DNA of 64,000 nucleotides from Kitasatospora sp. MMS16-BH015 (GTDB lineage Bacteria; Actinomycetota; Actinomycetes; Streptomycetales; Streptomycetaceae). Positions within the stretch are counted from its first letter, which is position 1. Each line of letters begins with the position of its first letter. Location: the NCBI RefSeq assembly GCF_002943525.1, contig NZ_CP025394.1, forward strand, positions 3,844,001-3,908,000, given 5' to 3'. This document shows positions 7,125 to 16,169 of this stretch, piece by piece. Position numbers and translations under genes: made by a program. Under the pieces are notes generated by a model. That model ran no database searches and was not told where the DNA came from. It saw only the letters and a list, made by a program, of their open reading frames with translations.

Positions 7125-8354
7125 GCAAGAGTCACCTTCCTGGCCCTCTACCTGACCACCGTCCGGGGCTACTCGGCCTCGTACGCCGGCCTGGTGGTCT
7201 CCCTCTTCGGCCTCGGTTCGGCCGCCGCCTCGCTCGGCGCCGGCGTGCTCACCGACCGGGTCGGCCGGCGGCCCACCCTGCTCTGCGCCCAGCTGGCCAC
7301 CGCCGTCTTCACCGCGCTGCTCGGCCTGGTCCACGACCCGACCGCGATCGCTGCGGTCTCCTTCCTGTTCGGCCTGGCCAGCAACTCCTCCCGGCCCGCG
7401 ATCGCGGCGATCATCGCCGACGTGGTGCCGGCCGAGGACCGGGTGCGGGCCTACGCTCTCAACTACTGGGCCATCAACATCGGCTTCGGCGTCTCGGCCG
7501 CCGTGGCCGGCCTGATCGCGCTCCACGGCTACCTGCCGCTCTTCCTGCTCGACGCGCTCAGCACGCTGCTCTGCGCGGTGGTGGTCTTCGTCAAGATCCC
7601 CGAGACCCGCCCGGAGGCCCCGTCGGCCGGCTCGGCCGGCTCGACCGGTGCTGCGAGCGCCGACGGCTCCGGCTCCGGCTCTGCGGCGGAGCCCGAGATC
7701 GGGCTGGGCCGGGTCTTCCGGGACACCCCGTTCATGGGGCTGGTCGCGCTCAACCTGGTGCTCGCGCTGGTGGCCAAGCAGTGCGACAGCACGCTGGCCG
7801 TGGACATGGGCCAGGCGGGCCTCTCCGCCGACCAGTTCGGCCTGGTGGCCAGCCTGAACGGGCTGCTGATCGTGCTGCTCCAGCTGCCGGTCACCCGGCT
7901 GATCGAGCACCGCAACCGGACCGGCGTACTGGTGGTCGCCGCGCTGCTCACCGGCTGGGGCTACGGCCTGACCGCCTTCGCGGGCAGCTCGATGGCCTTC
8001 TTCGCGCTCACCGTGGTGATCTGGACGATCGGCGAGATCGTCTACACCCCGAAGGTCATCTCACTGGTCGCCGAGCTCTCCCCCACCCACGCCCGGGGCC
8101 GCTACCAGGGCGTCTTCTCGCTCTCCTGGTCACTCGCCGCCTTCGCCGGCCCGGCGGCCGGCGGCTACCTGCTCGAACACTCGGGGAACGCCGTGTGGGC
8201 GGCCTGCGCAGTGTGCGGCACGGCCGCCGCAGCCGGGTTCGTCCTGCTGGGGCGCCGGGCGGCTCCGGACACCACCGCCGATGCCGCGGTGGCGGCAGCG
8301 GCGGCGGCAGCGGCAGCGGCAGCGGCAGCGGCCGAGGAGCCGGTGAAGGCTTAG
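7125..8354 (+). pseudogene. MFS transporter lacking its N-terminus
   Basis: About 410 residues of a 12-helix major facilitator protein. The frame begins right after an in-frame TAA and reads VTFLALYLTTVRGYSASYAG, which is the end of helix 1, followed by the loop 2-3 signature GVLTDRVGRRP. Roughly the first 30 residues, including the start codon, are absent. The only nearby internal start is GTG 7194, which would lose helix 1. The C-terminus ends in a run of about 14 alanines from a GCGGCA/GCAGCG repeat. The loss coincides with the island edge, so disruption by integration is the simplest explanation. The stop overlaps that of the convergent YbjN-like gene. Confidence 0.75.
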
Positions 8355-8908
8355 GGCTTCGTCGCTTCGGCCTGGCCGGGCTCGGTCGTGTCGGCCTCGC
8401 CGGGCTTGGGGCCGGCCAGGTGGGCGAAGGCCTCCAGGTTGCGGGTGGACTCGCCGCGCTTGGTGCGCCACTCCCACTCGCGGCGGATGGCGGTGGCGAA
8501 GCCGAGTTCGAGCAGGGTGTTGAACGGCTCGTCGGCGTTCTCCAGGACGGTGCCGAGCAGCCGGTCCACCGCCTCCGAGGTCAGCGCCTCCAGCGGCAGC
8601 CGCCCGGCCAGGTAGACGTCACCCAGCGAGTCGATCGCGTACGCGACGCCGAACAGCTTGGTGTTCCGCTCCAGCAGCCAGCGGTACACCCCTTCGTGGT
8701 TCTCGTCCGGCCGCCGGATCACGAAGGCGTTCACCGAGAGCGTGTGGTCCCCGACCCGCAGCGCACAGGTGGTCGAGAGCTTCCGCGTCCCCGGCAGCGT
8801 CGCCACCACCGTGTACGGATCCGTCACGGCCGGCTCCCAGGCCGCCCCGGCCTCGTCCAGCGCCGCCCGCAGCAGCCCGAGGGCTTCGTCCTTCGTCCCA
8901 GTCACCAT
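8351..8908 (-). CDS. YbjN-domain protein
   Basis: 185-residue cytoplasmic protein of the YbjN / type III secretion chaperone-like fold. The core runs from about residue 8 to 140, with WEPAVTDPYTVVATLPGT and YRWLLERNTKLFGVAYAID typical of the family; the last ~30 residues are a charged Pro/Glu tail. Bacterial YbjN proteins have been linked to stress responses, but the actinobacterial role is unknown. It lies downstream of mshA on the same strand, the same neighbour arrangement as Rv0487 and Rv0486 in M. tuberculosis, which supports the identification. Confidence 0.85.
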   Translation of the reverse strand: MVTGTKDEALGLLRAALDEAGAAWEPAVTDPYTVVATLPGTRKLSTTCALRVGDHTLSVNAFVIRRPDENHEGVYRWLLERNTKLFGVAYAIDSLGDVYLAGRLPLEALTSEAVDRLLGTVLENADEPFNTLLELGFATAIRREWEWRTKRGESTRNLEAFAHLAGPKPGEADTTEPGQAEATKP

Positions 8909-8939
8909 GCCTAGAAGCTATACCGGGGGCGGCACCACC

Positions 8940-9088
8940 GGGGGCGCGGGGAACGGCGCGGTCCGCCCTGCACTCTGACGCAGTCTTACGCGCATGCCCA
9001 CTTGCACCATCCGTTGACGGCGCAACTGGCTACCTCCTCGAGATGGCACGTCCGCTTCTTCCGGCCGCGCGCAGTTCCCCGCGCCCCC
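8940..9088. repeat. Long-range inverted repeat between mshA and ybjN-like gene
   Basis: GGGGGCGCGGGGAAC (8940-8954) is matched by a perfect inverted copy at 9074-9088; with one mismatch the pairing extends to 21 nt (8940-8960 with 9068-9088). The arms are 107 nt apart. The motif GGGGCGCGGGGAAC resembles a sequence repeated widely in Streptomyces genomes, often near gene ends. It fills most of the 194-bp gap and may act as a transcription end or RNA-stability structure. Confidence 0.5.
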
Positions 9089-9102
9089 ATGAGATGCCCG
9101 TG

Positions 9103-10491
9103 TCAGGCCGGACGGCGCAAGCTGCGGTGCATGGCCCCCGCGTACACCTCGGCCGTCGCCGCCGCCGCCGTGTCCCAACCGAAGGCCGCCGCGTGCCGCG
9201 CCGCGGCGGCACCGCGCTGCTCGACCAGCGCCTGGTCGGTCGCGTACGGGAGCAGCGCCCGGGCCCAGTCCGCCGGGTCGTGGCCGTGCACCAGGGTGCC
9301 GGTCTCGCCGTCCCGGACGGCGACCGGGAGGCCGCCGACGGCTGCGGCGACCACGGGGGTGCCGCAGGCCTGGGCCTCCAGGGCGACCAGGCCGAAGGAC
9401 TCGCTGTACGAGGGCATCACCAGGGCCGTCGCCGCGCGGTACCACTCGGCGAGCTCGCGCTGGCCGACCGGCGGGTGGAAGCGGACCACGTCGGAGAGGC
9501 CCAGCTGGGCGGAGAGCTTGTGCAGGCTCTCGGGCTTGGCCAGCCCGGTGCCCGAGGGGCCGCCGACCACCGGGACGACCAGCCGCTCGCGCAGCTCGGG
9601 GCGGCGCTCCAGCAGGACGGCCACCGCCTTGAGCAGCACGTCGGGGGCCTTGAGCGGCTGTATTCGCCCGGCGAAGAGCAGCACCGCCGCGTCCTGCGGC
9701 AGGCCCAGCCGGGCCCGGGCCGCCCCGCGGTCGGCGGGGCGGAACACGTCGAGGTTGACCCCGGGGTGGACCACGGCCAGCTGGTCGGGGCGGGCCGCGT
9801 AGTAGTGGGAGAGCTCGCCGGCCTCCTCGGCCGTGTTGGCGATCAGGCGGTCGGCGGCCTCGACCACCTGGGTCTCGCCGATCACCCGGGCCGCGGGCTC
9901 GGGGGTGTCGCCGGCGGCCAGCGCGGCGTTCTTGACCTTGGCCATGGTGTGCATGGTGTGCACCAGCGGCACGCCCCAGCGCTCGGCGGCCAGCCAGCCG
10001 ACCTGGCCGGAGAGCCAGTAGTGCGAGTGCACCAGGTCGTAGTGGCCCGGGCGGTGACCGGCCTCGGTGCGCAGCACGCCGTGGGTGAAGGCGCAGAGCT
10101 GGGCCGGCAGGTCCTCCTTGAGCAGACCCTCGTACGGACCGGCCGTGACGTGCCGGACCAGCACCCCGGGGGCGAGCTCGACCAGCGGGGCGTCGTCCGA
10201 GCTGACCGCCCGGGTGAAGACCTCGACCTCGATGTCGAGCGCGGCCAGCCGCTTGGCCAGCTCGACGATGTAGACGTTCATCCCGCCGGCGTCGCCAGTG
10301 CCCGGCTGGTGCAGCGGGGAGGTGTGCACGCTCAGCATCGCGATCCGGCGCGGCCGACGGGCCGCCCGGCTGCCGACCAGCGCCTGCAGCCGCCCACGAC
10401 CGGTGGACAGACTGCCGGACAAGCTGCCGGACAGGCCGGTCGAGAGCGGATTCTGGGCACGGCGGATCGACCGTGCGGGGTGCTGCGTCAC
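9103..10491 (-). CDS. mshA: D-inositol-3-phosphate glycosyltransferase MshA
   Basis: Cytoplasmic GT4 glycosyltransferase of about 462 residues that transfers GlcNAc from UDP-GlcNAc to 1-L-inositol-3-phosphate, the first step of mycothiol synthesis. Signature segments are LSVHTSPLHQPGTGDAGGMN at the donor/acceptor N-domain, DLVHSHYWLSG, LFAGRIQPLKAPD, and the nucleotide-sugar segment PSYSESFGLVALEAQACGTP. The GTG at 10491 is preceded by GAGGAGG at about 10 nt. The first ~45 residues are an actinomycete-specific basic extension. It is followed by the YbjN-like gene, the usual actinobacterial order, and is divergent from a methyltransferase gene. Confidence 0.95.
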   Translation of the reverse strand: MTQHPARSIRRAQNPLSTGLSGSLSGSLSTGRGRLQALVGSRAARRPRRIAMLSVHTSPLHQPGTGDAGGMNVYIVELAKRLAALDIEVEVFTRAVSSDDAPLVELAPGVLVRHVTAGPYEGLLKEDLPAQLCAFTHGVLRTEAGHRPGHYDLVHSHYWLSGQVGWLAAERWGVPLVHTMHTMAKVKNAALAAGDTPEPAARVIGETQVVEAADRLIANTAEEAGELSHYYAARPDQLAVVHPGVNLDVFRPADRGAARARLGLPQDAAVLLFAGRIQPLKAPDVLLKAVAVLLERRPELRERLVVPVVGGPSGTGLAKPESLHKLSAQLGLSDVVRFHPPVGQRELAEWYRAATALVMPSYSESFGLVALEAQACGTPVVAAAVGGLPVAVRDGETGTLVHGHDPADWARALLPYATDQALVEQRGAAAARHAAAFGWDTAAAATAEVYAGAMHRSLRRPA

Positions 10492-10952
10492 CTGGCTGAA
10501 GCCTCCTCTTGCTCCCCGGGTGCGGGCTGCTCGCCACGCTCTTGCTGGGCCGTGCCGTCTTGCTGTCGTGCCGTCGTGCCGTGGTCGTGCCGGGCCGTTC
10601 TCCCGCTTGCTCTTCGTCCGTGTCCTGCTGCGTCCTGCCAGTGGTACGGGTGGTGCCAGGCCAGCCTGGAGGGGCTGGTGGGACTCGGCGATGCCAGTGC
10701 CGCTCCGCGCGGCCGCCCCGCCGCCGATCGCACATGCGGAAGCCCGCCCGGGCGGGCGCCCACCCGGTGGCATTCGTCCAGTGTGCCAACCATCCGGACG
10801 GCACCTGCTATTCCCGCCTCGCCGAAGGAGATCATCCGGGCCCCGGCGGGGGCGCGAGCCCGCCGGGCGCCGGGGCTCGGGCCCGCCGGGCTCCGGGGCG
10901 CTTGCTCGCCAGGCGCCGAGCCCCGGGCGGGGCGCCGCGTAGGCTGCTGGGC
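10492..10952. other. Divergent intergenic region, no gene seen
   Basis: 461 bp between mshA and the methyltransferase gene. The left part has an irregular run of GTGCCGT/CGTGCCG words (about 10546-10600). The right part (10845-10945) is a dense set of GC-only inverted repeats such as CCGGGGCTCGGGCC that would fold strongly in RNA just before the methyltransferase start. Promoters for both genes should lie here, but I see no clear consensus. Confidence 0.4.
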
Positions 10953-11777
10953 ATGGCCGCCTCGTTCGACTCCGCTCCCAGCCGTGGGCGCTCCGCCCGC
11001 CCGGTCGGGACGGTGACCCGGGGCACCACCAACACCAACCGGCTGCGTCGGATGGACCGCTGGATCGCCCATGCCCTGGGCCCGGCGCTGCGCTCGGCCG
11101 CCGCGCCGCCCACCGCCGTGGACCTCGGCTACGGCGCCGCGCCCTGGACTGCCGTCGAGCTGGCCGGCCGACTCCGGGCCGTCCGGCCGGACACCCGGGT
11201 GGTCGGGATCGAGATCGAGCCGGCCCGGGTGGCGGCGGCGCTGCCGTACGCCGACCCGCCGCTGCTGACCTTCCGGCGCGGCGGCTTCGAGGTGCCGCTG
11301 GACGGCGGCACCGCGCCGCTGCTGATCCGGGCCGCGAACGTGCTGCGGCAGTACGAGGAGTCAGCCGTGACGGCGGTCTGGGAGCGGCTCTGCGCACGGC
11401 TCGCGCCGGGCGGTCTCCTGGTCGAGGGCACCTGCGACGAGATCGGCCGCCGGCACGTCTGGGTCGCACTCGGCCCCGAGGGCCCCCGCACGGTCACCTT
11501 CGCCGCCCGCCTCGGCGGCCTCGCCCAGCCCTCCGACCTGGCCGAACGGCTGCCCAAGGCGCTGATCCACCACAACGTGCCGGGGCGTCCGGTGCACGCC
11601 TTCCTCACCGAGTTCGACCGGGCCTGGGCCGCCGCCGCGCCGTACGGGGCGTTCGGCGCCCGTCAGCGCTGGGCGGCGGCCTGCACGGCCCTGGCCGGGA
11701 GCTGGCCACTGGTCGACGCCCGGGGCCGGTGGCGGCAGGGCGAGGTCACCGTGCCGTGGAGCGCACTGGCCCCCTGA
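10953..11777 (+). CDS. Class I SAM-dependent methyltransferase
   Basis: 274-residue predicted methyltransferase. A Rossmann-type SAM site is visible as AVDLGYGAAPWTAVEL (motif I), with an acidic residue ending strand 2 (VVGIEIEP). The later segment LLIRAANVLRQYEESAVTAV corresponds to motif II/III. The substrate is unknown; the sequence lacks the NPPY-type motif of nucleic-acid N-methylases. It starts at an ATG 29 nt into a GC-rich hairpin region and no clear ribosome site is visible. It is divergent from mshA, an arrangement I believe is conserved in streptomycetes. Confidence 0.8.
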   Translation: MAASFDSAPSRGRSARPVGTVTRGTTNTNRLRRMDRWIAHALGPALRSAAAPPTAVDLGYGAAPWTAVELAGRLRAVRPDTRVVGIEIEPARVAAALPYADPPLLTFRRGGFEVPLDGGTAPLLIRAANVLRQYEESAVTAVWERLCARLAPGGLLVEGTCDEIGRRHVWVALGPEGPRTVTFAARLGGLAQPSDLAERLPKALIHHNVPGRPVHAFLTEFDRAWAAAAPYGAFGARQRWAAACTALAGSWPLVDARGRWRQGEVTVPWSALAP

Positions 11778-11977
11778 CCGGCCCGCCTCGCCCCACCCTT
11801 CTCCCTACCGTTCGCCCCGCCGTTCGCCCTGTCATGGGGCCTCCCGGGTCGGCCCGCGCAGATTCACTCGAACGAGCTATCGAATTTCTCTGGCGTGTTG
11901 ACGGTCGATCACGCCACCATGGACTCGGCCGCACGAGCCCGCCGCGCGCCTCCTCCCGCACCGCCGGTGAGGCGTCG

Positions 11978-12523
11978 TCAGCTCCTCTGCCCCAGCTCGC
12001 GCTCCACCTGCTCGAACGTCTCGTACGTCGCCTCACCGAACAGCACGAACCTGACCTCTTCCAGCTCACCCCGCGCGTCCGCCAGCGCCTCGGCCACCGC
12101 CGTGAGGGCGATCCGCGCCGCGTCCTCCACCGGCCAGCCGTAGATCCCGGCCGAGATCGCCGGGAAGGCCATCGAGCGCGCCCCCAGCTCCACCGACACC
12201 CGCAGCGACTCCCGATAGCAGGAGGCCAACAGCCCAGCCCGCTCCTCGTACTCCTCCGCCCGGTAGACCGGCCCCACGGTGTGCACCACCCAGCGGGCCG
12301 GCAGCCGGCCCGCCGTGGTGGCCACGGCCCGGCCGGTCGGCAGCCCCTTGCCGTAGTGCCCGGCGCGCAGCGCTCGGCAGTCCGCCAGGATTTCGGGGCC
12401 GCCCTTGCGGTGGATCGCCCCGTCCACCCCGCCGCCACCCAGCAGCGAGCTGTTGGCGGCGTTCACCACCACGTCCACTTCCTGCTGGGTGATGTCACCC
12501 TCGACCAACGTGATCTGCGTCAC
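11978..12523 (-). CDS. Macrodomain protein, O-acetyl-ADP-ribose deacetylase-like
   Basis: 181-residue stand-alone macrodomain of the YmdB/MacroD type, predicted to remove acetyl or ADP-ribosyl groups. Diagnostic features: VVNAANSSLLGGGGVDGAIH (the ADP-ribose loop with the catalytic Asn and Asp), then CPTGRAV-like GLPTGRAVATTAG, and FPAISAGIYGWP for the distal ribose loop. The GTG start at 12523 follows a good GGAGGAGAGG ribosome site. The gene stands alone between two divergent/convergent neighbours; 200 bp downstream of it (11778-11977) contain nothing I recognise. Confidence 0.92.
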   Translation of the reverse strand: MTQITLVEGDITQQEVDVVVNAANSSLLGGGGVDGAIHRKGGPEILADCRALRAGHYGKGLPTGRAVATTAGRLPARWVVHTVGPVYRAEEYEERAGLLASCYRESLRVSVELGARSMAFPAISAGIYGWPVEDAARIALTAVAEALADARGELEEVRFVLFGEATYETFEQVERELGQRS

Positions 12524-12750
12524 CGCTCCGACCTCTCCTCCGCCACCGTCCCCGGCCGCTCCACAGCGGGCCGGTCACCCCATCCGTCCGCCGTCCCGAC
12601 AGCGTGGCACTTACCACATCACCGGCGTCGGCCTGAGAATTCATCGGAGATCACGTTATGGTCGCGAGGAACTCCCAGACATACGGTGCCAGGCGGGCAC
12701 TCCGGGCCGACGCCAACCGTTGCCCAGTCTGGAATAGGGAGGAACAACCC

Positions 12751-14895
12751 ATGCCCGCTACGGGTGACGGGCGGGCCCCGGGCTCCGCGCACCGGACGGG
12801 CACCCAGGCCGCCGTGCTGACGGGTACGGCCGCCGGTGCCGACCGTCCGGCGGAGCGTGCCGCCGAGCGGGGCGCCGAGCGAGGCGCCGACCGCCCGCTC
12901 AAGCACACCTCTCCCGAGCGCACGGACCACTCCCCGGCCCATCCGGGCGCGCACTCCAGCTCCCCCGCCGCACACCCGGGCCTGCACCCGAGCGCCCAGG
13001 CGGCCCTGCACAACGGCCCGCACGCCGGCGTCCTGCCCGGCCCGGCCGGCCACCCGCCGGCCCACCCCGGTGCCCACGCGGCCGCCCTGCCCGGCCCCGC
13101 CGCGCACCCCGGCGTGCTGAGCACCAGTCACACCACGGCCCACACCACCAGCCACACCACCGGCCACCAGGCCGGCCACACCGCCGAGCGCGGCTACCTC
13201 ACCGACCACGCCCCCATCGGCCCGGCCCGCCAGCGCACCGAGCAGCTCCCGGCCCAGTCGACCGGCCGTGCCCCGGCCACCGCGCTCCCGATCTCCCCCG
13301 CCCGCGCCCCGGGCAAGACCGGGGGTCCCGCCGCCGGCCGAGTCAGCGCCCCGGGCAAGACCAGTGGAAGCCCGGCCTCGCCCCCGCTCTCCGGCTGCGC
13401 CGAAGACCGCTGCGACCCGGCCCCGGCCCGGGGTGCCACGGCGGCCACCGGCCCGGGCGGCCGCCCGGCCGAGGCGGACGGCAGGCCCATACCGCGTCCG
13501 CGGGTCACCGCCCCGGCGCACTCCGCCCTCGCGCCGGACGCCGTGTTCCGCCTGCTCGTCATCGAGGACGACGCCTCCGACGCCGCCCTGATCGAGCAGT
13601 TGGTCACCGACAGCGGCGCCGCGATCGAGTTGCACTGGGCACGTGGCATCGAGCAGGCCGCGCTCCGGCTCACCCCGCTGCCGACGGCCGTCCGGCGCGG
13701 CCGCCCGCGCGGCGCCGACTTCAACTGCGTGCTGCTCGACCTCGCGGCCCCGGCCGACCTGCCGCACCCCTCGGACGGTTCGAACGGGCTGGAGGGGCTG
13801 CACGAGCTGCTCCGCCGGGCCCCGCAGACCGCCGTCGTGGTGCTCACCGACGCCGCCGGGTCCGAGCTCGGCGCCGCCGCCGTGGCGGCCGGCGCCCAGG
13901 ACTTCCTGGTCAAGCACGAGACGGACGGCCCGCTGCTGGCCCGCGCCCTGCGGTACGCCGTCGAGCGCAAGCGGGCCGACGAGTCCCAGCGCCGCCTGGT
14001 CGAGGCCGAGCTGCGCGGGCAGGAGAACGCGCGGCTCCAGCGCCACCTGCTCCCCACCCCGCTGCTCGACGGCGCCAATCTGGCCTTCACCCGCCGGTAC
14101 CGCCCCGGCCGCCGCCGGGCCCTGCTGGGCGGCGACTTCTACGATGCCGTCCGCACCCCCGACGGCGCCGTCCACGTGGTCATCGGCGACGTCTGCGGCC
14201 ACGGCCCGGACGAGGCCGCGCTCGGCGTCGCGCTGCGGATAGCGTGGCGCACCCTGGTCTTCGCCGGGCTGACCGGCGAGAAGCTGCTGACCACCCTCCA
14301 GCACGTCCTCGAGCACGAGCGCCGCAGCGACGAGATCTTCGCGACGCTCTGCATGCTCGTGCTGCACCCCTGCCCCTCCGCCGAGGCCGCAGCCGCAGCA
14401 GCAGCCGCAGCCGGAGAGATGGCCACCGACGAGATGGCGGCCGGCGAGATGGCAGGCGGCGCCACCGCACCGGGTGGGCAGCGGCTGGAGCGCGCCGAGC
14501 TGTACCTGGCCGGGCACCCGGCCCCGCTGCTGCTCTCCCCCGGCGAGCGGCCCACCCTGCTCCCCGCCGAGCAGGCCGGGCCCGCGCTCGGGCTGCTCTC
14601 CTGCGACGACGGGCTGGCCGTCTGGCCGGCCCAGCAGCTGGAGCTCCAGCCCGGGTGGAGCCTGCTGCTCTACACCGACGGCCTGGTCGAGGGCCGGGTC
14701 GGCGCCGGCTCCCGCCGGCTGGGCCAGGACGGCCTGGTCGAGCTGATCGGTGACCACCAGGCCGCCGGGCTCACCCGGGGCCGCCTGGTCGACAGTGCCA
14801 TCGCCGAGGTGGAGGAGCTCAACGGCGGCGCCCTCACCGACGACGTGGCCGTCCTCCTCCTGGAGCGGAACCCGATCCCGCTGATCATGGGCTGA
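12751..14895 (+). CDS. Response regulator with PP2C (SpoIIE-type) phosphatase domain
   Basis: 714-residue signalling protein. Residues 1-260 are disordered and rich in Ala, Pro, Gly and His (17 His between 60 and 153). A receiver domain spans about 265-400 with E272/D273/D274, phosphoacceptor D330, T366 and K388 all present. A coiled linker leads to a PP2C/SpoIIE phosphatase (about 430-712) with LGGDFYDAV and GDVCGHGPDEA for metal binding and a final TDDVAVLLLE. Such proteins act on anti-sigma-factor antagonists or similar targets when phosphorylated. A poly-Ala/MAxxEM insert lies at about 545-575. Start ATG follows GGGAGGAAC. A strong terminator follows. Confidence 0.92.
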   Translation: MPATGDGRAPGSAHRTGTQAAVLTGTAAGADRPAERAAERGAERGADRPLKHTSPERTDHSPAHPGAHSSSPAAHPGLHPSAQAALHNGPHAGVLPGPAGHPPAHPGAHAAALPGPAAHPGVLSTSHTTAHTTSHTTGHQAGHTAERGYLTDHAPIGPARQRTEQLPAQSTGRAPATALPISPARAPGKTGGPAAGRVSAPGKTSGSPASPPLSGCAEDRCDPAPARGATAATGPGGRPAEADGRPIPRPRVTAPAHSALAPDAVFRLLVIEDDASDAALIEQLVTDSGAAIELHWARGIEQAALRLTPLPTAVRRGRPRGADFNCVLLDLAAPADLPHPSDGSNGLEGLHELLRRAPQTAVVVLTDAAGSELGAAAVAAGAQDFLVKHETDGPLLARALRYAVERKRADESQRRLVEAELRGQENARLQRHLLPTPLLDGANLAFTRRYRPGRRRALLGGDFYDAVRTPDGAVHVVIGDVCGHGPDEAALGVALRIAWRTLVFAGLTGEKLLTTLQHVLEHERRSDEIFATLCMLVLHPCPSAEAAAAAAAAAGEMATDEMAAGEMAGGATAPGGQRLERAELYLAGHPAPLLLSPGERPTLLPAEQAGPALGLLSCDDGLAVWPAQQLELQPGWSLLLYTDGLVEGRVGAGSRRLGQDGLVELIGDHQAAGLTRGRLVDSAIAEVEELNGGALTDDVAVLLLERNPIPLIMG

Positions 14896-14920
14896 CCACC
14901 TGGGCCGAGCATCGCGGCAC

Positions 14921-14968
14921 CGAAGACGGGAGGGCCCGGAGCAATCGCTCCGGGCCCTCCCGTCTTCG
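14921..14968. terminator. 22-bp perfect bidirectional terminator
   Basis: Arms 14921-14942 and 14947-14968 are perfect complements around AATC. The hairpin lies between the PP2C gene and the convergent DUF2516 gene, with a T/C-rich exit on each side, so it probably ends both transcripts. Confidence 0.85.
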
Positions 14969-14990
14969 GTCGGTCCACCGACCCGCGGCT

Positions 14991-15329
14991 CTACCAAGGG
15001 CCGTACGGGCCCATGTTGCGCTTGTCGCCACCGCTGCCCCGGCCGGTCACCTGCCGGACGGCGGGGCGGACGTCCACCACGTAGACGATCGAGGCCACCA
15101 GGCCGATCAGCGTGAGCGGCCCGAAGACGCTGGCGCCGAGCAGCAGGTCCAGCCCGAGGGCGAGGCCGAGGATGATCAGCCAGAACTGCTTGGTCTTCTT
15201 GTCCACCGCCCGGAAGGCGTCCTCCCGGCGCGTCAACGCGTCCGCGAAGGCGAACAGCTTGAACCCGACCATCGCCGTGGCCAGCCACCAGAACGGGTTC
15301 AGCAAGTCGACGCTCAAGATCGTCAGCAC
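14991..15329 (-). CDS. DUF2516 membrane protein
   Basis: 112-residue inner-membrane protein with three hydrophobic segments (about residues 10-28, 50-68 and 72-90), separated by a charged loop ADALTRREDAFRAVDKKTK that is typical for DUF2516. The tail is basic and Gly-rich. GTG at 15329 has GAGGAG nearby. The neighbour order (XRE regulator, HbhA-like, DUF2516) equals Rv0474-Rv0475-Rv0476 of M. tuberculosis. Function is unknown; the link to HbhA suggests a surface or membrane process. Confidence 0.88.
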   Translation of the reverse strand: MLTILSVDLLNPFWWLATAMVGFKLFAFADALTRREDAFRAVDKKTKQFWLIILGLALGLDLLLGASVFGPLTLIGLVASIVYVVDVRPAVRQVTGRGSGGDKRNMGPYGPW

Positions 15330-15488
15330 TGTGGTCTCCTCACCTCGGCTCCGGCCACTCCGCCGCCATCGTGGCACGACAGCCCGCCACCACAGGGGAC
15401 AACGTACCGGCCGGGGCCGGTGTGCCCGGCCTGTTCGGTTCCGTGCCGCCCGGCCTCGAACGGCTGGGCGGGGTGCTCACCCGGCGGC

Positions 15489-16016
15489 TTACTTCTCCGC
15501 CACGGGCTTCCGGGCGCGGGGCGCGCGCTTGACCGGGGTCGGCTGCTCGGCGGCGGGGGCCTCCTCGACGATCTCCACGTCCACGACCTCGATCTCGACG
15601 GCCTCCTCGGCCACGGCCGCCGGCTGCTCCGCCTTCGCGGGCTTCTCGCCGTCCACCACGGCCTTGCCGCGCACAGCCAGCTCGTCGTAGACCTCCATCG
15701 CCTTGACGGCCAGCTCGGCCGCCCGGCCGACCTGCTGGAGGGCGAAGGTCTGCGCCTTCTCCTGGAGCGACTTGAGGTCGGTCGGCAGCGTGGTGACCGA
15801 CTCGGTCACCTTCGCCTGCGCCTCGACCAGACGGGTCTGCGCCTCCTGGAAGCGGGCGGTGGCCTTCTCCTGCGCGGCCTTGCGGTCCATGGCCAGCGCC
15901 TCGACCTTGCCGGGCACCTCGCGGAGCTTCTCGTAGGCGAGGTCGCCCGCGCCCGCCAGGGCGTACAGCGGGGTCGGGTCGCTGAGGGTCTTCTTGATCT
16001 CGTCGGTGATCGGCAT
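15489..16016 (-). CDS. HbhA-like coiled-coil protein
   Basis: 175-residue homologue of mycobacterial heparin-binding hemagglutinin. A short N-terminal segment (YALAGAGDLAYEKLREVP, an HbhA hallmark) leads into a long helical coiled coil (about 30-125, rich in Ala, Glu, Lys and Gln). The C-terminal tail is acidic and then basic/Pro-rich (VKRAPRARKPVAEK); it is shorter and less lysine-rich than the Lys-Pro-Ala tail of HbhA, so heparin binding is doubtful. In streptomycetes it is more likely a membrane-associated structural protein. It follows the XRE regulator by 153 bp on the same strand. Confidence 0.85.
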   Translation of the reverse strand: MPITDEIKKTLSDPTPLYALAGAGDLAYEKLREVPGKVEALAMDRKAAQEKATARFQEAQTRLVEAQAKVTESVTTLPTDLKSLQEKAQTFALQQVGRAAELAVKAMEVYDELAVRGKAVVDGEKPAKAEQPAAVAEEAVEIEVVDVEIVEEAPAAEQPTPVKRAPRARKPVAEK

Positions 16017-16169
16017 GACCGGTCCTCCCTATCCGCCGACAGCACCGCTCTGGCCTGCCGGATCCCCGTGCCCGCCGAGGCGGCGGCGCACGTTCTCACT
16101 CATCGCACTTGCTCGTCGAACTCGCTTGCCGAACCTGCTTGCCGAACCTGCTGGTCGAGGTCCGGGCCC

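Larger units (their letters stand above)
1..7130. mobile_element. Accessory island, right-hand part, ending inside an MFS gene
   Basis: Seen: from the window start to about 7125-7131 the base composition is less GC-rich than the DNA to the right, genes are short and often overlap by 1-4 nt, and two genes carry rare TTA codons. At 7125 the reading frame of an MFS transporter opens immediately after an in-frame TAA (7122-7124), and its first coded residues already lie at the end of transmembrane helix 1. Inference: an integrated element interrupted the transporter gene and this is its right junction. The integrase and the left junction would lie outside the window; no integrase, excisionase, replication or transfer gene is visible, so the class of element is unknown. 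Confidence 0.6.

Noticed and set aside
8280..8345. Poly-alanine tract as a functional domain of the MFS protein
   Set aside because: It is a GC-rich trinucleotide repeat at the end of an already truncated gene.
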